From the NCBI GenBank assembly GCA_017642895.1, contig JAEPON010000010.1, positions 62,001-126,000 on the forward strand: a stretch of 64,000 bases of DNA, written 5' to 3'. Source of the DNA: Roseitalea sp. GTDB taxonomy: Bacteria > Pseudomonadota > Alphaproteobacteria > Rhizobiales > Rhizobiaceae. Position 1 is the first letter of the stretch; every line of letters begins with the position of its first letter. The translations under genes were made by a program, and so were the position numbers. The notes beneath the pieces were generated by a model. That model worked only from the letters and a program-made list of their open reading frames with translations. It did no database searches and was not told where the DNA came from. Positions 18,824 through 27,730 of the stretch are shown here, piece after piece.

Positions 18824-19513
18824 CTAAGCGCCGAGCGCGAACGAGGCGTGGACGATGGCGATGAAATGGCAGGCCGAGGCGCTGAGAACGAAGCCGTGCC
18901 ACACCGCGTTCTGGTATTTCAGCCCGTCCCATTGATGGAAAATCACGCCGACGGAATAGGTCAGCCCGCCGGCGACGATCAGCCAGGCATCGACGAAGGG
19001 AACGGTCGAAAACATCGGCCAGACCAAAAGCAGGCTCGCCCAGCCCATCGCCAGATAGAGCAGGACGGTGTAGCGATCGAGCACGCCGCCCGAAAACAGC
19101 TTGCCGGCAGCGCCAAGCAATGCCGCTGCCCAGATCATCGCAAGCATGGAATAGGCCAACCCCCCGCCGATCAGGACGACGACAGGCGTGTACGAGCCGG
19201 CGATCTTGAGGAAAATCGCGGCCTGGTCGAAGCGGCGCAGAAGCGGCCGCGTTTCGGGCCAGGGCGTCATGTGATAGGCGGCGGAAAAACAGAACAAGCC
19301 GAACACCGTCAGCCCGTAGATGATCAGCGCGGCGTTGAGCGGCACCGACAGCGTGGTGAAAGCAAAAGCGTAGACGAAGGCAAAGCCGATCAGGCTCGTC
19401 AGAACGCCCAGCACATGGATCGTACCATCGGCGATGCGTTCCTCTCGCGCATAGTCCGGATAATCGCCCCCGGGCGCGACGACCAGTTCGGTATCCGTGG
19501 CTACAGCACTCAC
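18824..19513 (-). CDS. Hemolysin III family (PAQR/YqfA-like) membrane protein
   Basis: About 229 residues with seven predicted membrane helices. Family marks: ERIADGTIHVLGVLTSLIG near the start, FSAAYHMTPWP with the conserved His, and the closing pair QWDGLKYQNAVWHGFVL and ACHFIAIVHA, whose histidines with the earlier one form the metal site of PAQR proteins. The frame is open upstream. GTG at 19513 is chosen because it has a GGAAG-like ribosome site and gives the usual short cytoplasmic N-terminus. Physiological role in bacteria is uncertain; membrane homeostasis is suspected. Confidence 0.88.
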   Translation of the reverse strand: MSAVATDTELVVAPGGDYPDYAREERIADGTIHVLGVLTSLIGFAFVYAFAFTTLSVPLNAALIIYGLTVFGLFCFSAAYHMTPWPETRPLLRRFDQAAIFLKIAGSYTPVVVLIGGGLAYSMLAMIWAAALLGAAGKLFSGGVLDRYTVLLYLAMGWASLLLVWPMFSTVPFVDAWLIVAGGLTYSVGVIFHQWDGLKYQNAVWHGFVLSASACHFIAIVHASFALGA

Positions 19514-19644
19514 GTCAAACCCACTTCCCAACTCAACATACTGACGGTACCTGATAAAGCTTAGAACGCCCTTAACGGCTTGCCTATGCCGTTTTCGTCG
19601 CACCCCGCAGGCGCAAAAACCCCAACCGACGGACCGGAGAGACC

Positions 19645-20079
19645 ATGACAGCCGCCGACTCGCCGCGCAGCCAGGCCGCCTACCCCCATCAGATCACCGA
19701 AAGGCTGCGCTTTGGTGACACCGACATGCAGGGGCACATCAACAATGCGGTTTTCGCCACCCTGTTCGAGAGCGGCCGCGTCGCATTCCTTTACGATCCG
19801 GGACGCGGGCTGCCGCCGGACGGCACGCAATTTGTGATCGCCGAGTTGACGATCCGCTTCGAACGCGAGCTGATGTTCCCTGGCGATGTGAGCGTCGCCA
19901 GCGGCGTTGGGCGCATCGGCAAATCGTCGCTGACGCTTGTCCAGGGGCTTTTTGCCGGTGATCAGCGCGTGGCGAGCTGTCGCAGCGCGATCGTTCTGAC
20001 CGACCTGACGACGCGCCGGTCGACTTCGCTGCCGAAGAGCGCTCGGGAACGGTTCGAGGCTCTTGCCATCCGGGCATGA
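19645..20079 (+). CDS. Acyl-CoA thioesterase, hotdog (4HBT) family
   Basis: 144 residues with a single hotdog domain. The block ERLRFGDTDMQGHINNAVFA holds the catalytic Asp region of the 4-hydroxybenzoyl-CoA thioesterase type (D-x-D-x2-G-H-x-N-N). It should cleave an acyl-CoA or similar thioester, substrate unknown. GGAGAG lies upstream of the ATG. Monocistronic by context: a divergent gene upstream and a shared terminator downstream with ndk. Confidence 0.85.
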   Translation: MTAADSPRSQAAYPHQITERLRFGDTDMQGHINNAVFATLFESGRVAFLYDPGRGLPPDGTQFVIAELTIRFERELMFPGDVSVASGVGRIGKSSLTLVQGLFAGDQRVASCRSAIVLTDLTTRRSTSLPKSARERFEALAIRA

Positions 20080-20080
20080 A

Positions 20081-20108
20081 AAAGCCGGGCGCTGAAACGC
20101 CCGGCTTT
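20081..20108. terminator. Bidirectional intrinsic terminator between thioesterase and ndk
   Basis: Perfect 11-bp stem (AAAGCCGGGCG at 20081-20091 and CGCCCGGCTTT at 20098-20108) around the loop CTGAAA. The terminal A and T runs let it work for the thioesterase gene on the plus strand and for ndk on the minus strand. Confidence 0.88.
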
Positions 20109-20132
20109 CCAGAATTGCACATGGCTTTCGGG

Positions 20133-20555
20133 TCAGCCGACGATTTCGGTTTCGGCGAACCAGTAGGCGATTTCCTCGGCGGCGGTTTCCGGCGCATCCG
20201 AACCGTGCACCGAGTTCTCGCCGATCGAATCGGCATAAAGCTTGCGGATCGTGCCCTCGTCAGCATCGGCGGGGTTGGTCGCGCCCATCACTTCGCGGTT
20301 CTTGGCGATGGCGTTTTCGCCTTCAAGCACCTGGACGACGGTCGGACCCGAGGACATGAAGTCGCACAGTTCGCCGAAGAAGGGGCGCTCCTTGTGCACG
20401 GCGTAGAAGCCCTCGGCCTGCCGGCGGCTCATCCAGACGCGCTTGGAGGCGACGACACGCAGGCCGCTTTCTTCGAAAATCTTGACGATCGCGCCGGTCA
20501 GATTGCGCTTGGTCGCGTCCGGCTTGATCATGGAAAAGGTGCGCTCGATGGCCAT
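20133..20555 (-). CDS. ndk: Nucleoside diphosphate kinase
   Basis: Balances nucleoside triphosphate pools by phosphate transfer through a phospho-histidine. 140 residues, starting [16 protein letters not shown] after the Met, with the active-site His in [16 protein letters not shown] at 20555 has AAAGGG upstream; a GTG immediately before it (20558) is less likely. Full length and intact. Single gene, divergent from the ABC-F gene. Confidence 0.96.
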   Translation of the reverse strand: MAIERTFSMIKPDATKRNLTGAIVKIFEESGLRVVASKRVWMSRRQAEGFYAVHKERPFFGELCDFMSSGPTVVQVLEGENAIAKNREVMGATNPADADEGTIRKLYADSIGENSVHGSDAPETAAEEIAYWFAETEIVG

Positions 20556-20698
20556 CACTATACCCTTTGTCAGCGTGATTTTGGGAGGATCGGGAAAGTT
20601 GCCGCCCTATTAGCTCCGGCAACCCTCCTTGCCAAGGCTTGGCGCTTTGAAATCGCGCGTGGTGCCGGCCACTTGCGCCAAGGCTGGCGCTCGGGCAC

Positions 20699-22576
20699 AT
20701 GACGGCCATGCTGCAGATCGCCAACATGACCTACCGGATTGCCGGACGGGCGCTGTTCGAAGACGCCTCGGCCACACTGCCCGCTGGCTCCAAATGCGGC
20801 TTTGTCGGACGCAACGGCACCGGCAAGACGACGTTGTTCCGCCTCATCACCGGCGAAATCGTCCCCGAAAGCGGCGATGTGAGCGTGCCGAAGACCCTGC
20901 GTATCGGACAGGTGGCACAGGAAGCGCCGGGCACCGAGCGGTCACTGCTCGATACCGTCCTTGAGGCCGACACGGAACGCACGGACCTGCTTGCCGCGGC
21001 CGAGACCGAGACCGATCCGGAGGCGATCGCCGCGATCCACACGCGGCTTGCCGACATCGACGCGCATTCGGCGGAAGCACGCGCCGCCTCGATCCTGGCA
21101 GGGCTCGGCTTTGATGCGGAGGCGCAGGCGCGGCCGTGCGCGTCGTTTTCGGGCGGCTGGCGGATGCGCGTTGCGCTCGCATCGGTGCTGTTCACCGCGC
21201 CGGACCTTTTGCTGCTGGACGAACCGACCAACTATCTCGACCTGGAAGGCACGCTATGGCTGGAAAATTATATCCAGCGCTATCCGCACACGGTGCTGAT
21301 CATCAGCCATGACCGCGATCTTCTGAACAGTTGCGCCAGCACGATCCTTCATCTCGAACACCGCAAACTGTCGGTCTATCGCGGCAATTACGACCGGTTC
21401 GCGCGCGCACGTGCCGAAAAGGCGATGCTGTCGGCGAAAATGGCCGAAAAGCAGGCTGCCAAACGCAAGCACATGCAGGCCTTTGTCGACCGGTTCCGCT
21501 ACAAGGCGTCCAAGGCGCGGCAGGCGCAAAGCCGGCTGAAGGCGCTCGAACGGATGGGCGAAACATCGGTCCTGGTCGATGAGCATGTGGCGCCGATCCG
21601 GTTTCCATCGCCGCAACGGCCGGCGGCTTCGCCGATTATCGCCCTTGAAGGTGCGAGCGCCGGTTATGCGCCGGGCCGGCCGGTTCTGAGCCGCCTGAAC
21701 CTCAGGGTGGACCATGATGACCGGATCGCGCTTCTGGGCGCCAATGGCAACGGCAAATCCACCTTCGCCAAGCTGCTGGCCAAACGCCTGGAGGCTGAAA
21801 GCGGCACGATCACCCGCGCCGACAAGCTGCGGGTCGCCATGTTCGCCCAGCACCAGCTTGACGATCTCAATCCCAAGGCCAGCGCCTATCAGCACTTCCG
21901 TGTCCTGTTTCCCGACGAGGCGGAAGCGAAGGTGCGCGCCCGCGTCGCCGCTTGCGGGCTGACGGCGGCGAAGATGGACACGCCGGCGGCCGAACTCTCC
22001 GGCGGTGAGCGGGCGCGCCTGACGCTGGCGCTCGCCACACACGATGCCCCACACCTTCTGATCCTGGACGAACCAACCAACCATCTGGACATTGACAGCC
22101 GCGCGGCGCTGACCGAGGCGCTCAACGCCTATGAGGGCGCCGTCATGCTGATCAGCCACGACCGTCATCTGGTCGAGACATCCGCCGACCGGCTGTGGCT
22201 CGTCTCGGATGGGACCGTCACGCCCTATGAAGGTGACATGGAGGCCTATCGCGCCCTGATCCTAAGGCGCGATGCAGCGCCGCGCGCCGAAAAGACCGAT
22301 GCCGGCGGCAGGGAAAAGCGGCGCGAGGCCGCCGCCCGTCGCGCCGAACTGGCGCCGATGCGCAAGCGGATCGGCGAACTGGAGGAGCTGGTCGAAAAGG
22401 CCGACAAGCTAATCGCGGCGATCGATGCCGAGTTTCTCAAGCCCGAGGTGGTTGCCGACGGCACCCGCGTTGCTGAACTGTCGCGCAAGAGGGCCGAGGC
22501 CGAACACAAGCGCGCCGTGTGGGAAGACAAATGGATGGCGCTGTCGGCCGACTATGAGGAGGCCTTGGCGGACTAG
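20699..22576 (+). CDS. ABC-F family ATPase (Uup/EttA-like)
   Basis: Cytoplasmic twin ATPase of 625 residues with no membrane part; ABC-F proteins act on the ribosome. First nucleotide-binding domain: GRNGTGKTT, FSGGWRMRVALA and LLLDEPTNYLD. A positively charged linker with KAMLSAKMAEKQAAKRKHMQ follows. Second domain: GANGNGKSTF, LSGGERARLTLALA and LILDEPTNHLD. A C-terminal coiled coil (about residues 535-625, MRKRIGELEELVEKADK) ends it. ATG at 20699 or 20708 may start translation; neither has a clear ribosome site. The last 4 bp overlap the converging gene. Confidence 0.9.
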   Translation: MTAMLQIANMTYRIAGRALFEDASATLPAGSKCGFVGRNGTGKTTLFRLITGEIVPESGDVSVPKTLRIGQVAQEAPGTERSLLDTVLEADTERTDLLAAAETETDPEAIAAIHTRLADIDAHSAEARAASILAGLGFDAEAQARPCASFSGGWRMRVALASVLFTAPDLLLLDEPTNYLDLEGTLWLENYIQRYPHTVLIISHDRDLLNSCASTILHLEHRKLSVYRGNYDRFARARAEKAMLSAKMAEKQAAKRKHMQAFVDRFRYKASKARQAQSRLKALERMGETSVLVDEHVAPIRFPSPQRPAASPIIALEGASAGYAPGRPVLSRLNLRVDHDDRIALLGANGNGKSTFAKLLAKRLEAESGTITRADKLRVAMFAQHQLDDLNPKASAYQHFRVLFPDEAEAKVRARVAACGLTAAKMDTPAAELSGGERARLTLALATHDAPHLLILDEPTNHLDIDSRAALTEALNAYEGAVMLISHDRHLVETSADRLWLVSDGTVTPYEGDMEAYRALILRRDAAPRAEKTDAGGREKRREAAARRAELAPMRKRIGELEELVEKADKLIAAIDAEFLKPEVVADGTRVAELSRKRAEAEHKRAVWEDKWMALSADYEEALAD

Positions 22577-23259
22577 CTGTCTTCGCCGCGCCCCCATTGC
22601 CGCGCCGGTTTTTCGGGCTCGCGCTCGGCCTTGTCGAGCGGCACGCGGCGGCCGATGTTGGAGGTGCTTGCGCGCGCATCGGCATCATCAGACGCGTCGC
22701 TGGCCTTTTTGCGTCGGCGCTTGCCGCCGATCGCCATGATCGCGATGCCGACCCCCAGAAGCGTGTAGGAGCCCGGCCGCACGCGCGGGTCGGGCGCGGC
22801 GACCGCGCCGGTCAGCGTCATGTCGAGAAAGGCGATCATGTCCGCAGGGCGATCGCCCTCGCCGAAAACGAAGGTATGGAGCCCGTCGCCAACCCCGGCA
22901 TCGACGGTCAAAACCTGTTCGAGCGCGATGTCGGCGGCGGTCTCGCCGTCGCTGCGCGGCTCCAGTTCCAGAACGGTGGCGGCGACCGTTCCGCGGGGTC
23001 CGTTAAGGACCAGCGTCAGGTTCGGCATCTCGGCACCACCGGGCGGCACGCGCCCGCGCCCGGAGATCTCGACGCGCAGCGGCATGGCCGCTGGCGACAA
23101 GGACACGTCGGCGATCGTGCGGAAGCCGTCGCGCGCTTCATGAATGCGATAGGTGCCCAGATCGACATTGTGATAGGTGCCGAACCAGACCGGATAGAGG
23201 ATCAGCCCGGCAAGGCCGGCGAGAAAGGCCGTCAGGCCGATGCGGCGTAGGAACGTCAT
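22573..23259 (-). CDS. Hypothetical membrane-anchored protein
   Basis: 228 residues, no family recognised. One hydrophobic helix at residues 6-24 (near the N-terminus) and another at about 166-179 (SYTLLGVGIAIMAIGG), immediately followed by a basic run KRRRKK and a charged, probably disordered tail. Between the helices is a soluble domain of about 140 residues with a strand-like pattern (LRVEISGRGRVPPGG, LTLVLNGPRGTVAATVLEL), so a periplasmic beta-sandwich is plausible. It lies 4 bp after holC and probably shares the pepA operon. ATG 23259 is chosen because it starts directly before the first helix. Confidence 0.65.
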   Translation of the reverse strand: MTFLRRIGLTAFLAGLAGLILYPVWFGTYHNVDLGTYRIHEARDGFRTIADVSLSPAAMPLRVEISGRGRVPPGGAEMPNLTLVLNGPRGTVAATVLELEPRSDGETAADIALEQVLTVDAGVGDGLHTFVFGEGDRPADMIAFLDMTLTGAVAAPDPRVRPGSYTLLGVGIAIMAIGGKRRRKKASDASDDADARASTSNIGRRVPLDKAEREPEKPARQWGRGEDS

Positions 23260-23263
23260 CGCG

Positions 23264-23716
23264 CTAGGCTGCCCTTTCCCACCGGCCCTCGGGCGTCTGT
23301 TTCCAATAGGCCAGATCATGGCCCTGTGCCTTGAGCGTCTTCCACTGGTCCCGCGCGCGGCCGACAGCCTCGTCGTCGCGGCCGTCGAACATCACGGCAA
23401 CGCGCTCGTGCGACGACAGATCGGCGGGCGCTTCGGCACCGTGCACAAGAAAACGGATGGCCGCGCTGTTGGGGTTGGTATCGGTCGCGGTGACATAGAC
23501 CGGATGATCCGAGGCCGGGTCGTCTCCGTCGCGCCCGTGCGGCAGGAACGAAACGGGCTCATAGCTCCACAGAAGCTGATCGACGGCATCGCGGGCACCC
23601 GCGTCGGGTGTCTGGACGACGGCATTCCAGTTCCGCGCGAGCGATTTTTCGACCAAGCCGGGCAGCGCGGCGTCGAGCGCAGTTTCGGTCAGATGGTAAA
23701 AGGTGATTTCCGTCAT
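23264..23716 (-). CDS. holC: DNA polymerase III subunit chi
   Basis: Clamp-loader accessory subunit that links polymerase III to single-strand binding protein. 150 residues starting MTEITFYHLTETALDAALPG, a normal chi start, with LLWSYEPVSFLPHG and DHPVYVTATDTNPNSA in the core. The frame is open upstream but ATG 23716 fits the family. It follows pepA by 23 bp; pepA-holC linkage is common in proteobacteria. Confidence 0.9.
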   Translation of the reverse strand: MTEITFYHLTETALDAALPGLVEKSLARNWNAVVQTPDAGARDAVDQLLWSYEPVSFLPHGRDGDDPASDHPVYVTATDTNPNSAAIRFLVHGAEAPADLSSHERVAVMFDGRDDEAVGRARDQWKTLKAQGHDLAYWKQTPEGRWERAA

Positions 23717-23739
23717 CGTTTCGACCCGGCTCGCACCGT

Positions 23740-25218
23740 TCAGCCTTCGAAGCTGTCGCGCACCCAGCGGTCGAGCAGGCGAACGCCATATCCGGACCCC
23801 CAGGACCGGTTGAAATCGCTCGAAGGCGAGGACATGGCGGTGCCGGCAACGTCGAGATGCGCCCATGGCGTTTCGCCGACGAACCGCTTGAGAAACTGTG
23901 CCGCGGTGATCGACCCCGCATAGCGGCCGCCGACATTCTTCATGTCGGCGAATTTGGAGTCGATCATCTTGTCGTAATCGGGACCGAGCGGCAGGCGCCA
24001 GACCTTCTCGCCGCTCTGCTCACCGGCCCGGGTCAGGCCGGCGGCCACTTCGTCATCGTTCGAAAACAGGCCTGCGTGATGCTGGCCGAGCGCCACCATG
24101 ACGGCTCCGGTCAGCGTCGCCAGATCGATCATGGCCGTGGGTTCGAACGTCTGATTGCAATAGGTCAACGCGTCGGCCAAGACGAGACGGCCCTCGGCAT
24201 CGGTGTTGATCACCTCGATCGTCTGGCCGGACATGGATGTGACGACGTCGCCCGGCCGCTGGGCATTGCCGTCTGGCATGTTCTCGACAAGACCGATAAT
24301 GCCGACCGCATTGACCGCCGCCTTGCGGGCGGCCAGCGCGTGCATCAGGCCAACGACCGCCGCCGCACCACCCATGTCACCCTTCATGTCCTCCATGCCG
24401 CCGGCCGGCTTGATCGAAATGCCGCCGGTGTCGAAGACGACGCCCTTGCCGATGAAAGCGATCGGCTTGTCCTTGGCCTTACCGCCGTTCCACTTCATGA
24501 TGAGCATGCGGGGCGGACGGGCCGAGCCTTGCGCAACGCCCAAAAGCGCGCCCATGCCAAGCTTCTTCATCTTCCTTTCGTCGAGCACCTCGGTTTCCAC
24601 ACCGAGAGCTTCAAGCGCCTCGCCCCGTGCCGCAAATTCCTCGGTGCCGAGAATATTGGCCGGCTCGTTGACAAGATCGCGCGCCAGCATGACGCCACGG
24701 GCGACCGCCTCGGCGTCACGCCATGCCGCCTTTGCGGCAGCGGTGCCAGCCGCCTGGATGACCAGCTTTTGCGCTTTCGGCTTGCCGTTCTGGCCGTTCT
24801 TGACCGTCTTGTACTTGTCGAACGCATAGGCGCGCAGCAGGTAGCCCTGCGCAAAGCAGGTAATGGCGGCCGCATCCATGGCCTCGCCAGCGATCAGCGT
24901 GACGAGCGTCTCCTTGGCAAGCGCGCCGCGCGCGGCGCCGCCCAACGCGATCCAATCGGCTTCCGATGCGCCCTCCGGCTTGCCGGCGCCGACAATGACG
25001 ATACGGCTCGCCGGACTGCCGGCCGGCGCCAGGACATCCAGGACCGCCTTGGATTTGCCGGTGAATTCAGACAGTTCGGCTGCCCGTGCAACGACCCCTT
25101 CCCCGTCCAGTTCGCCGGCAAGCTCGGCAATGTCGACGCCTTCCGGGGCGACCAGAAGGGCCGCGCCCTTCTTGATCGCGGCGGGTTTGGAGATGGTGAT
25201 CGTCGGCAGCATGGACAT
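23740..25218 (-). CDS. pepA: Leucyl aminopeptidase (M17 family)
   Basis: Zinc or manganese peptidase that releases N-terminal residues from peptides in the cytoplasm. 492 residues from ATG 25218. The M17 signature [14 protein letters not shown] is intact, and metal ligands also lie in [20 protein letters not shown] and MKGDMGGAA. Next to the signature, TGAVMVALG begins the last conserved block. A second ATG two codons in is possible. First gene of a pepA-holC-membrane protein series, divergent from lptF across a 230-bp gap without a gene. Confidence 0.95.
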   Translation of the reverse strand: MSMLPTITISKPAAIKKGAALLVAPEGVDIAELAGELDGEGVVARAAELSEFTGKSKAVLDVLAPAGSPASRIVIVGAGKPEGASEADWIALGGAARGALAKETLVTLIAGEAMDAAAITCFAQGYLLRAYAFDKYKTVKNGQNGKPKAQKLVIQAAGTAAAKAAWRDAEAVARGVMLARDLVNEPANILGTEEFAARGEALEALGVETEVLDERKMKKLGMGALLGVAQGSARPPRMLIMKWNGGKAKDKPIAFIGKGVVFDTGGISIKPAGGMEDMKGDMGGAAAVVGLMHALAARKAAVNAVGIIGLVENMPDGNAQRPGDVVTSMSGQTIEVINTDAEGRLVLADALTYCNQTFEPTAMIDLATLTGAVMVALGQHHAGLFSNDDEVAAGLTRAGEQSGEKVWRLPLGPDYDKMIDSKFADMKNVGGRYAGSITAAQFLKRFVGETPWAHLDVAGTAMSSPSSDFNRSWGSGYGVRLLDRWVRDSFEG

Positions 25219-25448
25219 GGATGACAAAACCTTGAATTCGGTTGCGGGTGGAATGGCTTGATTTTGGTGTTGCACGCGGCGATAGCAAGGACCCACCTGT
25301 CCCGCAATGGTTCATTAACCGTCGGATTTTGCGGATTGTTAGCCCTGTGGCGGGACAATGGACCCGAACACGAGGACAACCCACCGGCGCGCAATGGTGG
25401 CTCATGCCGACACGGACCGGCACCTGAAATCGAAGGACGGCCACTGTC

Positions 25449-26633
25449 GTGACCACCGTTGAGCATTACATTTTCCGCCGGGTCGCCATTGCGGCATTGA
25501 GCGCCTTTTCGGCGATCCTGGCGGTGGTCTGGATCACACAGGCGATCACGCGCATCGATTTTGCAACCGGCTCGGCCGGCTCGATCGGCGCGTTCTTGAC
25601 GATGATGGCGTTGCTGACGCCCCAGTTCATCACGCTGACATTGCCGTTCGGCCTGCTGATCGGCACGGTGAACGTGCTCAACATGATGAACGCGGACAGC
25701 GAGATGCCGGTGATGGCCGGGTCAGGCATCAGCCGGATCGCCATCGCCCGTCCGATCCTGATCCTGGCGCTCGCGCTTGGAGCTGTCGTCTTCCTGATCA
25801 GCCACTTCGTGGAACCGCGCGCCAACCGGGCCGTTCGCGACGTGGTGATCGACATGCGCACCGATCTTCTGGCCACGCTTATCCAGGACGGCCGCTTCAC
25901 ACAGATCGAGAACGGGCTGACGATCTATGTGGACCGCAAGGAGGCAGGCGGCAGGCTGAACGGCGTTTTGCTCGCCGACCGGCGTGATCCGGACATGCAT
26001 CTGACGCAGTTCGCGCGGCAGGCGCAGGTCGATGAGAGCACCGGTGTCAGCCTTCTTGTGCTGCAGGATGGCCAGTTGCACCGCAAGGATGTGGACACCG
26101 GACAGGTTTCGATCATCCGCTTCAGGAGCTATGCGCTGGATCTGGCGCAGTTCGACAGTGCCACTGAGGGCGCCGACTATTTTTTGCACGAACGGGAAAC
26201 CAGCTATCTCTGGAACCCCGATCCGAATGACACATGGGTGCAGACCTGGCCGGGGCAAGCGCGCGGCGAACTGCACCGCCGGATGACCGAATGGCTTTAT
26301 CCGGTGTTGTTTGCGATGGTCGCGCTGGTTGTCGCCGGTCAGCCACGCACACACCGTTCGGCGAGCATCATGGCGGTTGTCCTGGCGTTCGGCGCCGGGC
26401 TCGCCTATCGCTGGGCCGGCTACTTCGCCTACAACGAAATCAAGACCGATCGCGCTCTTTTCTGGCTGCTTTACGCGATCCCGCTGGCCGGCATCGGCCT
26501 GTCCGCGCTGATGTTCCTGCGCGGCTGGATGGTGCAGGTGCCCGATCCGGTCATACGGATGGCCGGAACGCTCAACGAACGATGGCAGCGCCTGCGCAAG
26601 CGCGCCGCGCGCAGGCAGTTGAACCAGGCATGA
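25449..26633 (+). CDS. lptF: LPS export ABC transporter permease LptF
   Basis: Inner-membrane subunit of LptB2FG, which pulls lipopolysaccharide out of the membrane toward LptC-LptA-LptD. 394 residues starting at GTG 25449 (TTVEHYIFRRVAI). Three hydrophobic helices in the first 110 residues, a periplasmic beta-jellyroll of about 170 residues (with DMRTDLLATLIQDGRFTQIE), and three helices at the end give the YjgP/YjgQ topology. Overlaps lptG as ATGA. Confidence 0.93.
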   Translation: MTTVEHYIFRRVAIAALSAFSAILAVVWITQAITRIDFATGSAGSIGAFLTMMALLTPQFITLTLPFGLLIGTVNVLNMMNADSEMPVMAGSGISRIAIARPILILALALGAVVFLISHFVEPRANRAVRDVVIDMRTDLLATLIQDGRFTQIENGLTIYVDRKEAGGRLNGVLLADRRDPDMHLTQFARQAQVDESTGVSLLVLQDGQLHRKDVDTGQVSIIRFRSYALDLAQFDSATEGADYFLHERETSYLWNPDPNDTWVQTWPGQARGELHRRMTEWLYPVLFAMVALVVAGQPRTHRSASIMAVVLAFGAGLAYRWAGYFAYNEIKTDRALFWLLYAIPLAGIGLSALMFLRGWMVQVPDPVIRMAGTLNERWQRLRKRAARRQLNQA

Positions 26634-27730
26634 CGGGCGCTGCGGGACGGACATTCCAGGTCTATGTGTTCATGCGCCTCGTGCGCATGGTGCTCTATTT
26701 CTTCGCCGGCATCGCCGCCCTGGCCTTGCTGGTCGATTTCACCGAACTGTCCAACCGCACAGGCGGGTTGCCCGACTACTCCGCGCTGAAGGCGCTTGGC
26801 GTATCGGCGATGCGGGTGCCGTTCATTCTCCAGGTCACGTTGCCGTTCGTCATGCTGTTTGCGACGATCGCCACGCTGATCGCGCTGAACCGCAAGTATG
26901 AACTCGTGGTCGCGCGTTCGGCCGGCATGTCGGCCTGGCAGTTTCTGGCGCCGACCTGGGTGGCGGCCCTGCTGGTCGGGCTGGCCGGCGTGCTGGTGCT
27001 GAACCCGCTTGCCGCCAACGGCTTTTCATTGGCCCAATCGATCGAAGGCAGCTGGAAGGGCAGCGCCCAGAACCGGCTGTTCAACACCAACGAGCCCTGG
27101 CTGCGGCAAAGCCGCGATGGCGGCGGTGCGATCCTGATCACGGCGAAGACGGTCGCCAACCAGGACATTACGCTCTACGAGCCGGTCTTCATCGAGGTCG
27201 GAGACGATGGCCGCGTCACCGCCCGGCACGACGCGGCAACCGCTTATCTGTCAGATGGCCAATGGGTGATCACCGATGTGACGACCAGCGCCCCGCGTCG
27301 GCGACCGGTGCATGCCGATCGCATGACGATTCCCACAAAGCTGGGCACCGAAGTGGTCCGCCAGGCGCTGGTTCCACCGGAGATGGTGCCGATTTACGCG
27401 CTCGGCCGGCAGATTGACGTCGCGCAGTCGTTCGGTGTGCCGTCGGCGCCCTTTTCGATGCAATATCATTCGCTTGTCGCACTGCCCGCGCTAATGGTGG
27501 CCATGGCGATGATTGCGGCAACTGTCTCGCTGCGTTTCGTCCGTTTTGGTCAGTCTGCGGGGATGATTGTGGCTGGTGTCATCGCCGGCTTTCTGCTTTA
27601 TGTCGTCACGGCGCTGGCGAAATCTTTCGGCAGCGCCGGCGCCATGCCACCGGTTGTGGCGGCATGGCTCCCGGTGGTGGGCGGCATTTTGTTCGGGGTC
27701 GGATATCTTCTCAATCACGAAGACGGGTAA
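26630..27730 (+). CDS. lptG: LPS export ABC transporter permease LptG
   Basis: Partner permease of LptF in the LPS extractor. 366 residues with the same arrangement: helices near residues 20-120, a periplasmic domain, and terminal helices (the last in VVAAWLPVVGGILFGVGYLL). The N-terminal block RTFQVYVFMRLVRMVLYFF and DFTELSNR are typical of LptG. ATG 26630 lies inside the lptF stop, and its stop TAA shares a base with the lptD start, so lptF, lptG and lptD are translationally linked. Confidence 0.93.
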   Translation: MTGAAGRTFQVYVFMRLVRMVLYFFAGIAALALLVDFTELSNRTGGLPDYSALKALGVSAMRVPFILQVTLPFVMLFATIATLIALNRKYELVVARSAGMSAWQFLAPTWVAALLVGLAGVLVLNPLAANGFSLAQSIEGSWKGSAQNRLFNTNEPWLRQSRDGGGAILITAKTVANQDITLYEPVFIEVGDDGRVTARHDAATAYLSDGQWVITDVTTSAPRRRPVHADRMTIPTKLGTEVVRQALVPPEMVPIYALGRQIDVAQSFGVPSAPFSMQYHSLVALPALMVAMAMIAATVSLRFVRFGQSAGMIVAGVIAGFLLYVVTALAKSFGSAGAMPPVVAAWLPVVGGILFGVGYLLNHEDG

